A stretch of 31,026 bases of DNA from an uncultured Eubacteriales bacterium (GTDB lineage Bacteria; Bacillota; Clostridia; Oscillospirales; CAG-272): contig CAKSER010000019.1 in NCBI GenBank assembly GCA_934447715.1, forward strand, positions 1-31,026, written 5' to 3'. Under the pieces are notes generated by a model. That model was not told where the DNA came from and did not search any database. It was given only the letters and a program-made list of their open reading frames with translations. Positions 1-8,425 of this stretch are shown one piece after another. Position numbers and translations under genes: made by a program. Numbering within the stretch: position 1 is the first letter of the stretch; the number at the start of each line of letters is the position of its first letter.

Positions 1-2
1 TA

Positions 3-482
3 TTACTCCATATTTTCAAGCTCCTCATGGGTAAGAATTCTTACCGCATTGTCTGTAAACAGCTTGCCGTCAAGATGATCAAGCTCGTGGCAGAACGCTC
101 TTGCAAGAAGATCCTCGCCTGTCACCTCAAAGTATTCTCCCTTGCGGTTCATGGCTCTGACAGTAACCCTTTTCGGTCTGCGCGTAATCCCCCAGACATC
201 CGGCACCGAAAGGCAGCCCTCAAGCTCCTCCTGCGTCTCCTCGCTTTTGTCGATTATAACCGGATTTATAAGCTCGTAAAGCTGTCCCGGTTCTGTCTCG
301 ACAAGAACGACTCTGCGCAGCACGCCTACCTGAACGGCAGCAAGTCCGCAGCCGTTTGCAGCGTGGAGAGTATCCGTCATGTCGTCAAGCAGTCTCTCTA
401 CCCTCGGCGTAACCTCGAGTACCTCCTTTGAAATCTTCCGGAGCACCGGATCTCCCTCTTTGACTATTTTAAGCTTTGCCAT
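3..482 (-). CDS. def: Peptide deformylase
   Basis: Removes the N-formyl group from the initiator methionine of new proteins in the cytoplasm, using a metal ion. The 159-aa protein has the three deformylase motifs: GCGLAAVQVG (residues 44-53), EGCLS (88-92) and CHELDH (131-136). The expected metal ligands are Cys90, His132 and His136, and Glu133 is the catalytic base. The start is ATG with AGGAAGG six bases upstream. It lies 28 bp downstream of priA in the same direction, as in many Firmicutes, where fmt usually follows; that position would be outside the left edge. Length and motifs are normal, so the identification is secure. Confidence 0.97.
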   Translation of the reverse strand: MAKLKIVKEGDPVLRKISKEVLEVTPRVERLLDDMTDTLHAANGCGLAAVQVGVLRRVVLVETEPGQLYELINPVIIDKSEETQEELEGCLSVPDVWGITRRPKRVTVRAMNRKGEYFEVTGEDLLARAFCHELDHLDGKLFTDNAVRILTHEELENME

Positions 483-510
483 TTCATACCTTCCTGAAAT
501 TTTAAGAAAA

Positions 511-2829
511 TTAAAGTGAATTGGGATTTATATCGACCGAGATGCTTACATCGGTCTTTTTTGCAAGGTGATCTGTAACTATTTTCCGAAGAAATTCTCT
601 TGTTCTTTTGTTTGTCCTGCATTTGATGACAAACTGAAGCCTGAAGGTTTCGTTGATCTTGTAAACCGGAGGTTCAATCGGGCCGAAAATAACAAGCGAA
701 ACATCCCGGTACATGCCGTCAAAACCGCTTTTCAGCTTGTCGGAAAGCTCCTTTGCGGCCTTGTTCAGCATCGGCTCGTCCTTTGACGAAAGCAAAATCA
801 GAGCAATGTCGCAAAACGGCGGAAAAACAAGCGCCTTTCGCGATGCAATTTCGTTTTCGTAAAAAATATCGTATTTCTGATCCGCAGCCATCTTTAAAAC
901 AGGATGCTCCGGGCTGTAGGTCTGTATCAGCGCAGTTCCCGGCTTATCAGAGCGTCCGCATCTGCCTATTACCTGCGTAATAAGCGAAAAGGTTCTCTCG
1001 TTTGACCGGTAATCGCTCATATAAAGCGCCGAATCCGCGTTTATTACACCGACAAGGGTGACATCCGGAAAATCATGTCCCTTTGTTACCATCTGGGTGC
1101 CGAGAAGAATATCCTGCTTCCCGTTTCTGAAATCCTTTATTATGTCGTCATATGCAAACTTTGCGGATGTCGTGTCCGCATCCATGCGAACGACTCTTGC
1201 CGACGGGAGAATTCTTTCAATCTCCTTTTCGACCGTCTGGGTTCCGTAGCCGATGTATCTGAGATGCTCATTTCCGCATTCCGGACATTTTTTCGGCACA
1301 GGCTCTCTTGCACCGCAGTAATGACACATAAGATAGCCGTCGCCTGCTTCTTTTATTATGTGGTATGTATACGAAACACTGCATCTCTTGCAGGTAAGCA
1401 CACCGCCGCAGAGCGGACAGCTTAAAAAGCTGTTGTAGCCTCTTCTGTTTATAAAAAGAATTGATTGATCGTTTTTTTCAAGATTTTCGGAAAGCCGTTT
1501 TCTAAGCTCCGAGCCTATCGGAGAAAAATTGCCGGAGCCGGTGTCCGGGCGCAGGTCGCAGATGACCGCCTCCGGAAGTCTTGCATTCCCGTATCTTTCT
1601 TTAAGAGTAATAAGTGAATAAATTCCGCTTTTCGCCTTGTAAAAGCTCTCGATAGACGGCGTCGCCGACGCAAGCAGCATCAGCGAGCTGCTCTTTGCAC
1701 AGCGGTATCGCGCAATATCCCTTGCATGATACTTCGGGGACATGTCGGATTTGTATGTGTGCTCCTGCTCCTCGTCGATAACAATAAGACCGAGCCTTGA
1801 AAGAGGCGCAAACACGGCAGACCTTGTCCCGATGCATACATCAACCTCGCCGCTTTTCATCCGTATCCAGGCATCCTGCCTTTCCCCCTGCGAAAGCTGA
1901 GAGTGGATAACCGCTATCCTGCTCCCATAGTGAGCCTTGAAAACCCCGACGGTCTGGGGTGTAAGCGAAATTTCCGGAACAAGCACAATCGCCTGCTTTT
2001 TGCTCCTTATGACATGGTCGATCGCGGACATAATTACTCTCGTTTTGCCGCTTCCGGTCACTCCGTAAAGCAGTGCAGCCTTCGGCTCGCCCGAATCAAG
2101 AAGCTCGCATATAGAATCGCTCGCTTTTTTCTGTTCGCTCGAAAGCTCGCTTTCCGATTCTAAACCGCTTGATCGGTCCGAATTCTCGTATTGATCCGAC
2201 CGGTCGACATATCTGTCACCAAAGCAGTTTTTTCTCTCGATCCTTATAATGCCCTTTTTCTCAAGCGTAAAAAGCGTAGAGGAGGATGCGCCGGTAAGGC
2301 TTTTCAGCTCTTCAAAACGGATAGCACCTGCAGTTTCTCTGCCTGTAAGCTCATTGATTACGTTTATCTGCTTCTCTCCGGTAATTCTTCCCTTTGCACC
2401 GTACTTTGTAAGAGAAATTACATCTTCAGAAGGCAGTGCAAGAGAAACCATCCTTTCGGATTTAACCGTTTCGATCTTTTTTCCCGAAACAGCCTTTGTA
2501 AGCACCATCGACGGAAGTATCAGTCCGACAGCCGCACCGACAGTGCAGAAGCAGTGCTCGGATATATAAAGGGCAAGCCCGAGCATTTCGGACGAAAGCT
2601 CTGCCCCATCGCATTTTTCGAGCACCGGTTTAAGCTCCGAATAGTCGGATCTGCCTGTTATTTCGGTAACAACGGCAAGAACCTTGCGGTTGTTTTTCCC
2701 GAAAGGGAGAACAACGATAGAACCGCAGGAAATAGCCTCGCGAAGCTCCTCCGGGATGAAGTAGTCATAGGGGCAGTCGGCTCCGAGCGGTATATCTAAA
2801 ATTCTGACTCTTGCTATACTGTTCGTCAT
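511..2829 (-). CDS. priA: Primosomal protein N' (PriA helicase)
   Basis: Replication-restart DNA helicase that recognises stalled forks and reloads the replisome. The 772-aa protein has an N-terminal DNA-binding region, Walker A GVTGSGKT (256-263), a DEEQEH Walker B box (352-357), the SATPS helicase motif (388-392) and eight cysteines in four CxxC pairs or half pairs (471/474, 480/483, 502/505, 515/518), which form the two PriA zinc sites. The ATG start is preceded by two overlapping GGGAGG and GTGGGAGG sequences. It sits between rpoZ and def. In Bacillus subtilis coaBC lies between rpoZ and priA; here that gap is only 96 bp and holds no gene. Confidence 0.97.
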   Translation of the reverse strand: MTNSIARVRILDIPLGADCPYDYFIPEELREAISCGSIVVLPFGKNNRKVLAVVTEITGRSDYSELKPVLEKCDGAELSSEMLGLALYISEHCFCTVGAAVGLILPSMVLTKAVSGKKIETVKSERMVSLALPSEDVISLTKYGAKGRITGEKQINVINELTGRETAGAIRFEELKSLTGASSSTLFTLEKKGIIRIERKNCFGDRYVDRSDQYENSDRSSGLESESELSSEQKKASDSICELLDSGEPKAALLYGVTGSGKTRVIMSAIDHVIRSKKQAIVLVPEISLTPQTVGVFKAHYGSRIAVIHSQLSQGERQDAWIRMKSGEVDVCIGTRSAVFAPLSRLGLIVIDEEQEHTYKSDMSPKYHARDIARYRCAKSSSLMLLASATPSIESFYKAKSGIYSLITLKERYGNARLPEAVICDLRPDTGSGNFSPIGSELRKRLSENLEKNDQSILFINRRGYNSFLSCPLCGGVLTCKRCSVSYTYHIIKEAGDGYLMCHYCGAREPVPKKCPECGNEHLRYIGYGTQTVEKEIERILPSARVVRMDADTTSAKFAYDDIIKDFRNGKQDILLGTQMVTKGHDFPDVTLVGVINADSALYMSDYRSNERTFSLITQVIGRCGRSDKPGTALIQTYSPEHPVLKMAADQKYDIFYENEIASRKALVFPPFCDIALILLSSKDEPMLNKAAKELSDKLKSGFDGMYRDVSLVIFGPIEPPVYKINETFRLQFVIKCRTNKRTREFLRKIVTDHLAKKTDVSISVDINPNSL

Positions 2830-2925
2830 AAGCCTCCCACCTCCCTTAAAAGAGCTTCATTTAAGCTTTCAAGCTTTTTTAAAGATCAGATAAATAACTC
2901 GCAAAAAGCGAAAAAAGCCGAAGCT

Positions 2926-3219
2926 TTATTCAGCCTTTTTGTCGTCGGATGCGTCCTCCGGCTCCTCGATTATCTGATATTTTCCTTCATAGATGCGCTT
3001 TACGGCAGTCTTTACCGCCTTGTCGTCGCTGTATTCCTTGCCTATAAGAGAGGATATGCTCTTATCGGTCTCCTTGTTTGCGACCATTCTTTCTGCCTTT
3101 TCTCTTTGAGCAACATACTCGTCGGTAATCATTCTTGCACACTTTGCTGTTGCAATTGCAAGCTCATAGCGATTGCAGTGATTCTGCTTTTTAAGTTCTT
3201 CAAGTGATGGATAAATCAT
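2926..3219 (-). CDS. rpoZ: RNA polymerase omega subunit
   Basis: Small subunit that helps assemble and stabilise RNA polymerase by clamping the C-terminal part of beta-prime. The 97-aa protein starts MIYPSLEEL and has the omega pattern of NRYELAIATAKCARMI near residues 16-31, followed by a variable acidic tail ending DKKAE. GGAGCAG lies upstream of the ATG. Position directly downstream of gmk is the standard Firmicutes arrangement and supports the call. Confidence 0.95.
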   Translation of the reverse strand: MIYPSLEELKKQNHCNRYELAIATAKCARMITDEYVAQREKAERMVANKETDKSISSLIGKEYSDDKAVKTAVKRIYEGKYQIIEEPEDASDDKKAE

Positions 3220-3273
3220 TTTTCTGCTCCGTTTTCTGTTTTATTTTTGTTTGTTGATTTTAAAATTATATAA

Positions 3274-3930
3274 TCAGCCTTTCGGCGGATTGGTAAGCTT
3301 AACCCTTCCGGGAAATCTTTTGTCAAGGGCATCGATGTTCCGAAAAACCCTGTGCTGCTCGCACTTTACAATCTCGATAATTCTGTTTGCAGCATCCTCA
3401 ACGCCGTTCTCGTCATTTACAACGGTATAGTCAAAGAGCTCGATCATTCCGTATTCGACAAGCGCTCTCTTCAGGCGGTTTTCAATGTCCTCCGGAGTGT
3501 TTGTCTTTCTTCCGACAAGCCTTTGCCTTAACACCTTGAAATCCGGAGTCGTAATAAAGACCGCAACGCTGTCCGGGCAAAGCCTTTTGATGTTGCCGGC
3601 GCCCTCAACCTCGACCTCAAGGATCAGATTCATTCCCTCGTCAAGCTTTTTAAGCTCGCTTGCCGGAGTTCCGTAATAGTTGCCGCAGTACTGCGTGTAT
3701 TCAATAAACTTTCCTTTTTCAATTCCGGATTTGAATTCTTCCTTTGTAATGAAATGATAGTTGACCCCATCAACCTCTCCGGGTCTCGGAGCTCTTGTCG
3801 TTGCCGAAACCGAAAAGGCAAATCGGTCGGATTTCTTCATCATTTCAGAAACAATAGTTCCCTTTCCGGTACCTGCTGCACCGCATACGATAAGCAAAAG
3901 TCCCTTCGGATTGTTCTGTAGTTCAGTCAT
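3274..3930 (-). CDS. gmk: Guanylate kinase
   Basis: Phosphorylates GMP to GDP with ATP. The chosen ATG at 3930 has GAGGAA six to seven bases upstream and gives a 218-aa protein of normal size. The reading frame stays open upstream to 4083, but that part lies in a C-rich low-complexity tract and resembles no guanylate kinase. The P-loop is GAAGTGKGT (17-25) instead of the usual GPSGxGKxT, so the Pro and Ser are both Ala. The GMP-binding segment SATTRAPRPGEVDGVNYHF (42-60) is typical. It belongs to the yicC-remA-gmk-rpoZ run, but 270 bp separate it from remA, which is unusually far. Confidence 0.96.
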   Translation of the reverse strand: MTELQNNPKGLLLIVCGAAGTGKGTIVSEMMKKSDRFAFSVSATTRAPRPGEVDGVNYHFITKEEFKSGIEKGKFIEYTQYCGNYYGTPASELKKLDEGMNLILEVEVEGAGNIKRLCPDSVAVFITTPDFKVLRQRLVGRKTNTPEDIENRLKRALVEYGMIELFDYTVVNDENGVEDAANRIIEIVKCEQHRVFRNIDALDKRFPGRVKLTNPPKG

Positions 3931-3970
3931 CTGTTCTTCCTCGACAATATTTAAACATCTTTTTGTACAT

Positions 3971-4200
3971 CTGCTGCCGCCCATCTGCCGGCGTGCTTCG
4001 CTCCATGTCAAAGCATCCGCACCGCACGCAGCACACACGCCACATCGCAGCACACCTTGATTTGCTGTGCCTTCGCGCGCCACACTCCTGTGTCACGCAA
4101 AAACGCCGTGCCGCCAAGCCTTGCACCTCCGCATAGTCCGCGCGCCGTGCCATCGCATCGCCCATGCACAGTACCGCCGCATAATATGGGCATAATTTTG
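3971..4200. repeat. C-rich low-complexity tract inside the housekeeping operon
   Basis: Between remA and gmk, where such operons normally leave only a few bases, lies about 230 bp that is rich in C and G and poor in runs of T on the plus strand. It is built of short recurring words such as CGCAC, CGCATC, GCCGTGCC and CCGC at irregular 6-8 base spacing. No reading frame in it has both a convincing ribosome binding site and protein-like composition. It begins at 3971 with CTGCTGCCGCCCAT; the tract at 30788 begins with CTGCTGCCGCCCCAT. I infer that the two tracts are related. I see no terminator or promoter in it. Confidence 0.6.
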
Positions 4201-4467
4201 TCAGTCGTCCTGACCTTCCGCATCGTCCGGCTCGTCGGAGCCAACCCTTGCGGAAATTGTTTCCGGCTGAAGCGCGGAAAAAACAAGCAGATCGCTGTCG
4301 GTAATAATAACAGATCTCGTTTTTCTGCCGCAGGAAACGTCAATCACCTTCCCCTGGTCCTTTGCCTCCTGCATAAGCCGTTTAATCGGGGCAGAATCCG
4401 GACTTACAATCGCAAGAATCCTTTCGTCCGCAACCATGTTGCCAAAGCCCACGCTGATAAATTTCAT
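4201..4467 (-). CDS. remA: RemA family biofilm-matrix regulator (DUF370)
   Basis: Small DNA-binding protein. In Bacillus subtilis RemA activates matrix and osmoprotection genes and forms ring-like oligomers. The 88-aa sequence matches the family over nearly its whole length: MKFISVGFGNMV at the start, the SPDSAPIKRL segment near residues 22-31, and GRKTRSVIITDSDLLVFSA near 47-65, then an acidic tail. GAGGTG lies just upstream of the ATG. The place between yicC and gmk is the conserved Firmicutes one. Whether it controls biofilm genes here cannot be told from the window. Confidence 0.95.
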   Translation of the reverse strand: MKFISVGFGNMVADERILAIVSPDSAPIKRLMQEAKDQGKVIDVSCGRKTRSVIITDSDLLVFSALQPETISARVGSDEPDDAEGQDD

Positions 4468-4558
4468 ATTTTCACCTCATGTAATTCGGATATCAAATAA
4501 CCATGCGCCTGCCCTTCATATATCCAGGCAGCATCAGGCTTTTTTATATTATTTAAGG

Positions 4559-5446
4559 TTATTCAATATTCTGAATCTGCTCCCTGATCTTTTCAACCTC
4601 GCATTTTGCCTCGACCACGAGCTTTGCAATTTCGGAATCGTTCGACTTTGACCCGGTGGTATTGATCTCGCGGTTAATCTCCTGCACAAGGAAATCAAGC
4701 TTGCGTCCGATAGGCTCTGATGAATCGAGAGTGTCCTCAAAAGCCTTTAAATGGCTTGCAAGTCTTACCATTTCCTCGTCGACTGCAATCTTGTCGGCAA
4801 AAATCGCGCACTCGGTAAGAATTCTTGCCTCATCCACCTCAATGTCAAACTCATCAAGCGTGTTCTTAAGCCTTGTTTCAAGCTTTGTCCTGTACTCCGC
4901 TATGTTCTTTTCGGAGCGCGCATTGATAAGCTTTGCCATCTGCTCGATATTCTGCTTTTTAATAAGCAGATCCGCCTTGAGATTTTCTCCCTCGGTTTCT
5001 CTTGCCTTTATAAATTTGTCGATTGCCTCATCAAGAAACGGCAAAAACGTCTGCCATTCCTTTTCAATATCCTCGTCCGGCTTTCTCACAACAAAAATGT
5101 CGCGGTTCTGTGCAAGACGGGATACCGTCACGTCATCCTGTATGCCAAGCTCGCTCGAAAGCTTTCTTAAAGCATCAAGATAGCTTTTTGCATATGACAT
5201 GTCCGGCTCGATGCTGACGCCCTCCGCGTCAATCACCTCTATTGTCACGCCGATGTCGATCTTTCCTCTGGATATGCCCTTTGACGGTATATACTTGCGT
5301 ATCCTGTCCTCAAGAAAGCCGTAGTTTCTCGGAAGCCTGACCGATAGGTCAAGGAATCGGTTGTTTACCGATCTGATCTCACAGGTAAAAATTTTTCCGC
5401 CCTTTTCCCCCGTGGATCTTCCGAATGCAGTCATGCTGTTTACCAT
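4559..5446 (-). CDS. yicC: YicC/YloC family endoribonuclease-like protein
   Basis: 295-aa member of the YicC family, whose Escherichia coli member affects RNA stability; family members have been described as endoribonucleases. The N-terminus MVNSMTAFGRS is the family signature (usually SMTGFGR). A coiled middle section follows (about 100-220), and the C-terminal DUF1732-like end has EINREINTTGSKSND and finishes KIREQIQNIE. The ribosome binding site is weak (GGGCT). It heads the remA-gmk-rpoZ-priA-def series and is preceded at 79 bp by a membrane-protein gene in the same direction. Family assignment is firm, activity is inferred. Confidence 0.94.
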   Translation of the reverse strand: MVNSMTAFGRSTGEKGGKIFTCEIRSVNNRFLDLSVRLPRNYGFLEDRIRKYIPSKGISRGKIDIGVTIEVIDAEGVSIEPDMSYAKSYLDALRKLSSELGIQDDVTVSRLAQNRDIFVVRKPDEDIEKEWQTFLPFLDEAIDKFIKARETEGENLKADLLIKKQNIEQMAKLINARSEKNIAEYRTKLETRLKNTLDEFDIEVDEARILTECAIFADKIAVDEEMVRLASHLKAFEDTLDSSEPIGRKLDFLVQEINREINTTGSKSNDSEIAKLVVEAKCEVEKIREQIQNIE

Positions 5447-5525
5447 TATAATAGCCCGTCCAATCGTTCTTTTATAGTCTTAAAAACTGAAAATCAATCC
5501 GCCTGTATGCAGGAAAGTCAAAAAA

Positions 5526-6071
5526 TCATTTAAAAAATTTGTCCATTCCGGTAAGCGCTCTGAGCTTGTTAATATACAGGGATATAAGCTTCGTCATTGC
5601 AAAATCGTAGATAAAAAACGCGATATATTCAAGAACAACGACCGCCGCATAATATAAATATCCCTCTGTCTGGTTCGGCGTCAGCACAAAAATCGAAACT
5701 ATCATAATCAAAGCCGCCGCCACGGTAAAATCCGCAAATTTGAGCAGCGTGCAGAACGGCTCCTTCAGCTTTTCAAGCTTTTCCTTCAAAATCGGATAAA
5801 GACCGCCGAACGCAATATATACGACAGCGGAAAATTTGTCCGGCAAAAGCAAAAGTGACAGAACCGAGGTTGCCGCATACAGCATGATCGGATAGTAGCT
5901 GCCCATCTCGATAACGGCAAAATATACCGGCACAGACGCAATAGCAATCATGGTAAGATCAAGGAAGCTGATGACCGTTCCGATATACATGACCGTCACG
6001 CTGAGCGCAACAAGACATGATGCCATTGCAAGCTTTTTTGTTCTTATCCGTCTTTCGTAAACTTCATTCAT
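5526..6071 (-). CDS. Small polytopic membrane protein, ECF S-component-like
   Basis: 181-aa integral membrane protein with about five hydrophobic segments. A basic N-terminus (RRIRTKK) leads into a long Ala/Ser/Val-rich helix, a layout often seen in substrate-binding S components of ECF vitamin transporters. No ECF ATPase or T component is nearby, so the resemblance is weak and no substrate can be named. The ATG at 6071 was preferred to the in-frame GTG at 6077 because GGTGAG is correctly spaced for the ATG. It is in the same direction as the J-domain gene upstream (60-bp gap) and yicC downstream. Confidence 0.6.
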   Translation of the reverse strand: MNEVYERRIRTKKLAMASCLVALSVTVMYIGTVISFLDLTMIAIASVPVYFAVIEMGSYYPIMLYAATSVLSLLLLPDKFSAVVYIAFGGLYPILKEKLEKLKEPFCTLLKFADFTVAAALIMIVSIFVLTPNQTEGYLYYAAVVVLEYIAFFIYDFAMTKLISLYINKLRALTGMDKFFK

Positions 6072-6131
6072 CCGCACTCACCGTTTTGTTTTGTACCATC
6101 AAAAAACCAAACCGAAATTTTAAGGTCTGCC

Positions 6132-6782
6132 TTAGCAGCATCTGATAAGATCTCCGCCGAGGCACTCGCAAAGACAGTCTGCACAAAGAAGCCCCTGGCA
6201 GACATCGCAAAGATCGAATCTGCCGTTTGAAACCGTCCGATAGCCCCTGTTGTAGGAATTCGATCTTGCCTTTAAATCCTCAAGCACATTGCGGTACTCC
6301 TCGTTTGAAGGATCCATGTAGCACGCCGTTTCAAGATGCTTCTGCGCATCGAAATACCAGCCCTTGCGAATGAGGACACAGCCCTTCAAAAAGTTCCATT
6401 CGGCATTTCTCTCGCTTTGAATAATCGAGTTAAGGATAAGATCCGCCTCGGAATATCTGCCGAGATTAATCGATTCTCTTACCCTGCGGTAGTCATCCGC
6501 ATGCGCTCCGGAATATGAGCTGTAGCCGTCCCCGTATGTGCTTCCCGGATTTCCGCGGCTGTAGGAGCTTCCCTGCCTTTGGCTGCTGCCGGATTCGCGC
6601 ATCTTTTTGATTAAATCGTACGCCTCGTTTACCTCTTTCATCTTTTCTTCCGCAAGATCCGAAAGAGGACTGTTCTGGTAGTTGTCCGGGTGATACTTTC
6701 TTGCAAGCTCCCTGTATGCTTTTTTTATCTCCTCATCGGATGCATCCGGCGACACGCCGAGCACCTTGTATGGATCAGACAT
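6132..6782 (-). CDS. J-domain protein with TPR-like middle and Cys-rich tail
   Basis: 216-aa protein. Residues 1-60 are a J domain with the HPD motif at 31-33, which stimulates Hsp70 (DnaK) ATPase. A Ser/Gly/Tyr-rich linker follows (64-92), then a helical TPR-like repeat (about 96-170) and a C-terminal cluster of eight cysteines (CDVCQGLLCADCLCECLGG...CC) that could bind metal. It is not classical DnaJ, since it lacks the G/F region and four CxxCxGxG repeats. The gene starts 5 bp after the DUF5685-like gene stops, so the two are surely cotranscribed and probably act together. A second J-domain gene is at 24515. Confidence 0.85.
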   Translation of the reverse strand: MSDPYKVLGVSPDASDEEIKKAYRELARKYHPDNYQNSPLSDLAEEKMKEVNEAYDLIKKMRESGSSQRQGSSYSRGNPGSTYGDGYSSYSGAHADDYRRVRESINLGRYSEADLILNSIIQSERNAEWNFLKGCVLIRKGWYFDAQKHLETACYMDPSNEEYRNVLEDLKARSNSYNRGYRTVSNGRFDLCDVCQGLLCADCLCECLGGDLIRCC

Positions 6783-6787
6783 TAAAA

Positions 6788-7642
6788 TTATATCCTTTCT
6801 TCGCTTTTGCGAAACAGCGCATCCGGCTCGGCACGCTTTGCCATTCCGGAGTAAATTATGTTTTCTGCAATATTCTTTATTCCGCTGTCATAAAAATCAA
6901 TCAGTTCAGCAGCCGAGGCAAGAGCCTCAAGTTCAAGCCGAAGCGATGTTTTAAGCCGCTCCGAAATACCTGACGCGTCCTCCTCTTTTGCAAGAGAATT
7001 AAACGATCCTGTTTTAAGATCAGAATCAAGGTCCTCTGCCGCATCGATTATATAAATATATCTTCCGGTATGATAGCCGATTTCGTATGCAACACGCCTT
7101 TTTGTATCATCCTCAAGCTGATGGCAAAATACCTCGCCGAGAAGCTCACCGAAGATGTCCGCCGCCTCGTCAAGCGAGGTTTCGCTGCTTTTTTCAAGCT
7201 CGGAAAGCCTTGATAGCTTCTCTCTTATAATCTTGTCCAGCTCGGAAAGCCCGGCTTTTCTTCTCAGCCTTTTCGCATACGGCAGAAGCGACACCGAGGC
7301 AAGCCTTGAAAGTCCCTTTCTGTCTCTTGCATCATCGAAAATGTTATAACACGCAAGAAGAGAGCCTGCCCTTGCACTGTAGTCGAGCGACCGGCACGAG
7401 CCTACGGCTGTCCTTTTTTTAATCGGATGAGCAATGCATCTTATTGCAGACACCGATGTTGCATCGCCCTCAAGCCCTGCACGGATAAGCGCGAGAAAAA
7501 CGATGTCATAAGAAAGGGTAAGCGATGAGGATCGGCATACATGCTTTCCCATGCATCTGCAAAGGCCGCAATAGAAGCTTTTATACAGCTCAAGCTCCTT
7601 GACCTTAAGCTCCCCCGAATCCGGCTTGACATAGCCAAACAT
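6788..7642 (-). CDS. DUF5685-like protein with two Asp-rich motifs
   Basis: 284-aa mostly helical soluble protein starting MFGYVKPDSGELKVKE, which I recognise as the DUF5685 family, of unknown function. Visible motifs are a Cys cluster (Cys25, 28, 30, 36) in YCGLCRCMG, DDARD at 103-107, and DAAED followed by LDSD at 200-208. The last two resemble the diphosphate/magnesium-binding motifs of all-helical isoprenoid synthases such as squalene and phytoene synthase; that is inference, no activity is known. AAGGAG precedes the ATG. It is first in an operon with the J-domain gene, behind its own promoter at 7692-7720. Confidence 0.75.
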   Translation of the reverse strand: MFGYVKPDSGELKVKELELYKSFYCGLCRCMGKHVCRSSSLTLSYDIVFLALIRAGLEGDATSVSAIRCIAHPIKKRTAVGSCRSLDYSARAGSLLACYNIFDDARDRKGLSRLASVSLLPYAKRLRRKAGLSELDKIIREKLSRLSELEKSSETSLDEAADIFGELLGEVFCHQLEDDTKRRVAYEIGYHTGRYIYIIDAAEDLDSDLKTGSFNSLAKEEDASGISERLKTSLRLELEALASAAELIDFYDSGIKNIAENIIYSGMAKRAEPDALFRKSEERI

Positions 7643-7691
7643 TTTAGCTCCTTTTCTTATCCAACATTTTCCGCATTATACTTCACATTTT

Positions 7692-7720
7692 ATTATACTA
7701 TATTTTTCCGCAAAAGTCTA
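7692..7720 (-). promoter_or_regulatory. Promoter of the DUF5685/J-domain operon
   Basis: On the minus strand TAGACT (7720-7715) and a perfect TATAAT (7697-7692) are 17 bp apart, about 50 bp upstream of the DUF5685-like start codon. This is a good housekeeping sigma-A type promoter. Confidence 0.6.
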
Positions 7721-7818
7721 TAGTTCTAAGTTTTTATTTCAATTTTTTTAAAAAATGTTCAAACTATTTACGTTTTTTAAAAGAAAGCGGAATCGGCGGC
7801 AAAAGTAAAAATAAAGAC

Positions 7819-7849
7819 AAAAAAGCCGGAGAGCAAAATACCCTCCGGC
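7819..7849 (-). terminator. Terminator after dpaB
   Basis: A GCCGGAG/CTCCGGC stem with an 11-base loop is followed on the minus strand by TTTTTTG. It lies 16 bp after the dpaB stop and separates dpaAB from the following operon. Confidence 0.85.
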
Positions 7850-7864
7850 ATGTGCGGTGTAAAA

Positions 7865-8425
7865 TTATAAAAACACAGGACGCAGCTGCTTTCCCTCCAT
7901 TGCAAAGTCAAGCGCCTCGGGTATCCTTTCAAAGCTTGCCACAAGCGAAAACGGCTTTGAAACGGGATCGTCCTGCTCCATAGGAACAAAATATATATTT
8001 TTGCGGTTCATAAGAGCTCCAATGTTCGAGAGATTCGCAGACAGCGCGTCGTTTGACGCAAGAGAGATCAAAAGCGGACGCTCGCAACGAAGATGTGCCT
8101 TTGCAGCCATCGTAACCGGCGTGTCGGTAATTCCGTGTGCAAGCTTTGCAAGAGTATTGCCGGTGCAGGGAGCAATAATCAGAGCATCAAGCGGTATGCG
8201 CGGACCGAGCGGTTCGGCGCCCTCTATTGTCGTAATTGCGCTTCTTTTGCATATCGAGCAGATTCTTTCGGTAAGCTCTTTGGACTTTCCGAATCTCGAA
8301 TCTGTTTTCTGTACATTGAAGCTGAAAATCGGAAGAATGTCGTACCCACCGCAAACAAGTCCCTCGAGCACGCCGATCGACCTTTCAAAAGTGCAGAACG
8401 AACCGCAGAATGCATAGCCGATCAT
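7865..8425 (-). CDS. dpaB: Dipicolinate synthase subunit B
   Basis: Subunit of the enzyme that makes dipicolinic acid from dihydroxy-tetrahydrodipicolinate in the mother cell during sporulation; the acid is then loaded into the spore core. The 186-aa protein is of the flavoprotein (HFCD) fold, with a nucleotide-binding start (IGYAFCGSFCTF) and the APCTGNTLAKLAHGITDTPV segment at about 86-104. The ATG at 8425 overlaps the dpaA stop as ATGA, so translation is coupled, and GGGGTGA lies just upstream. This start was chosen over one 14 codons earlier. Confidence 0.92.
   Translation of the reverse strand: MIGYAFCGSFCTFERSIGVLEGLVCGGYDILPIFSFNVQKTDSRFGKSKELTERICSICKRSAITTIEGAEPLGPRIPLDALIIAPCTGNTLAKLAHGITDTPVTMAAKAHLRCERPLLISLASNDALSANLSNIGALMNRKNIYFVPMEQDDPVSKPFSLVASFERIPEALDFAMEGKQLRPVFL

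Noticed and set aside
2191..2799. A 202-codon plus-strand frame opposite priA
   Set aside because: It is a shadow of priA, which is well supported by motifs.
3931..4083. N-terminal extension of gmk to 4083
   Set aside because: The extension lies in the C-rich tract, resembles no guanylate kinase, and the ATG at 3930 has a well-placed ribosome binding site.
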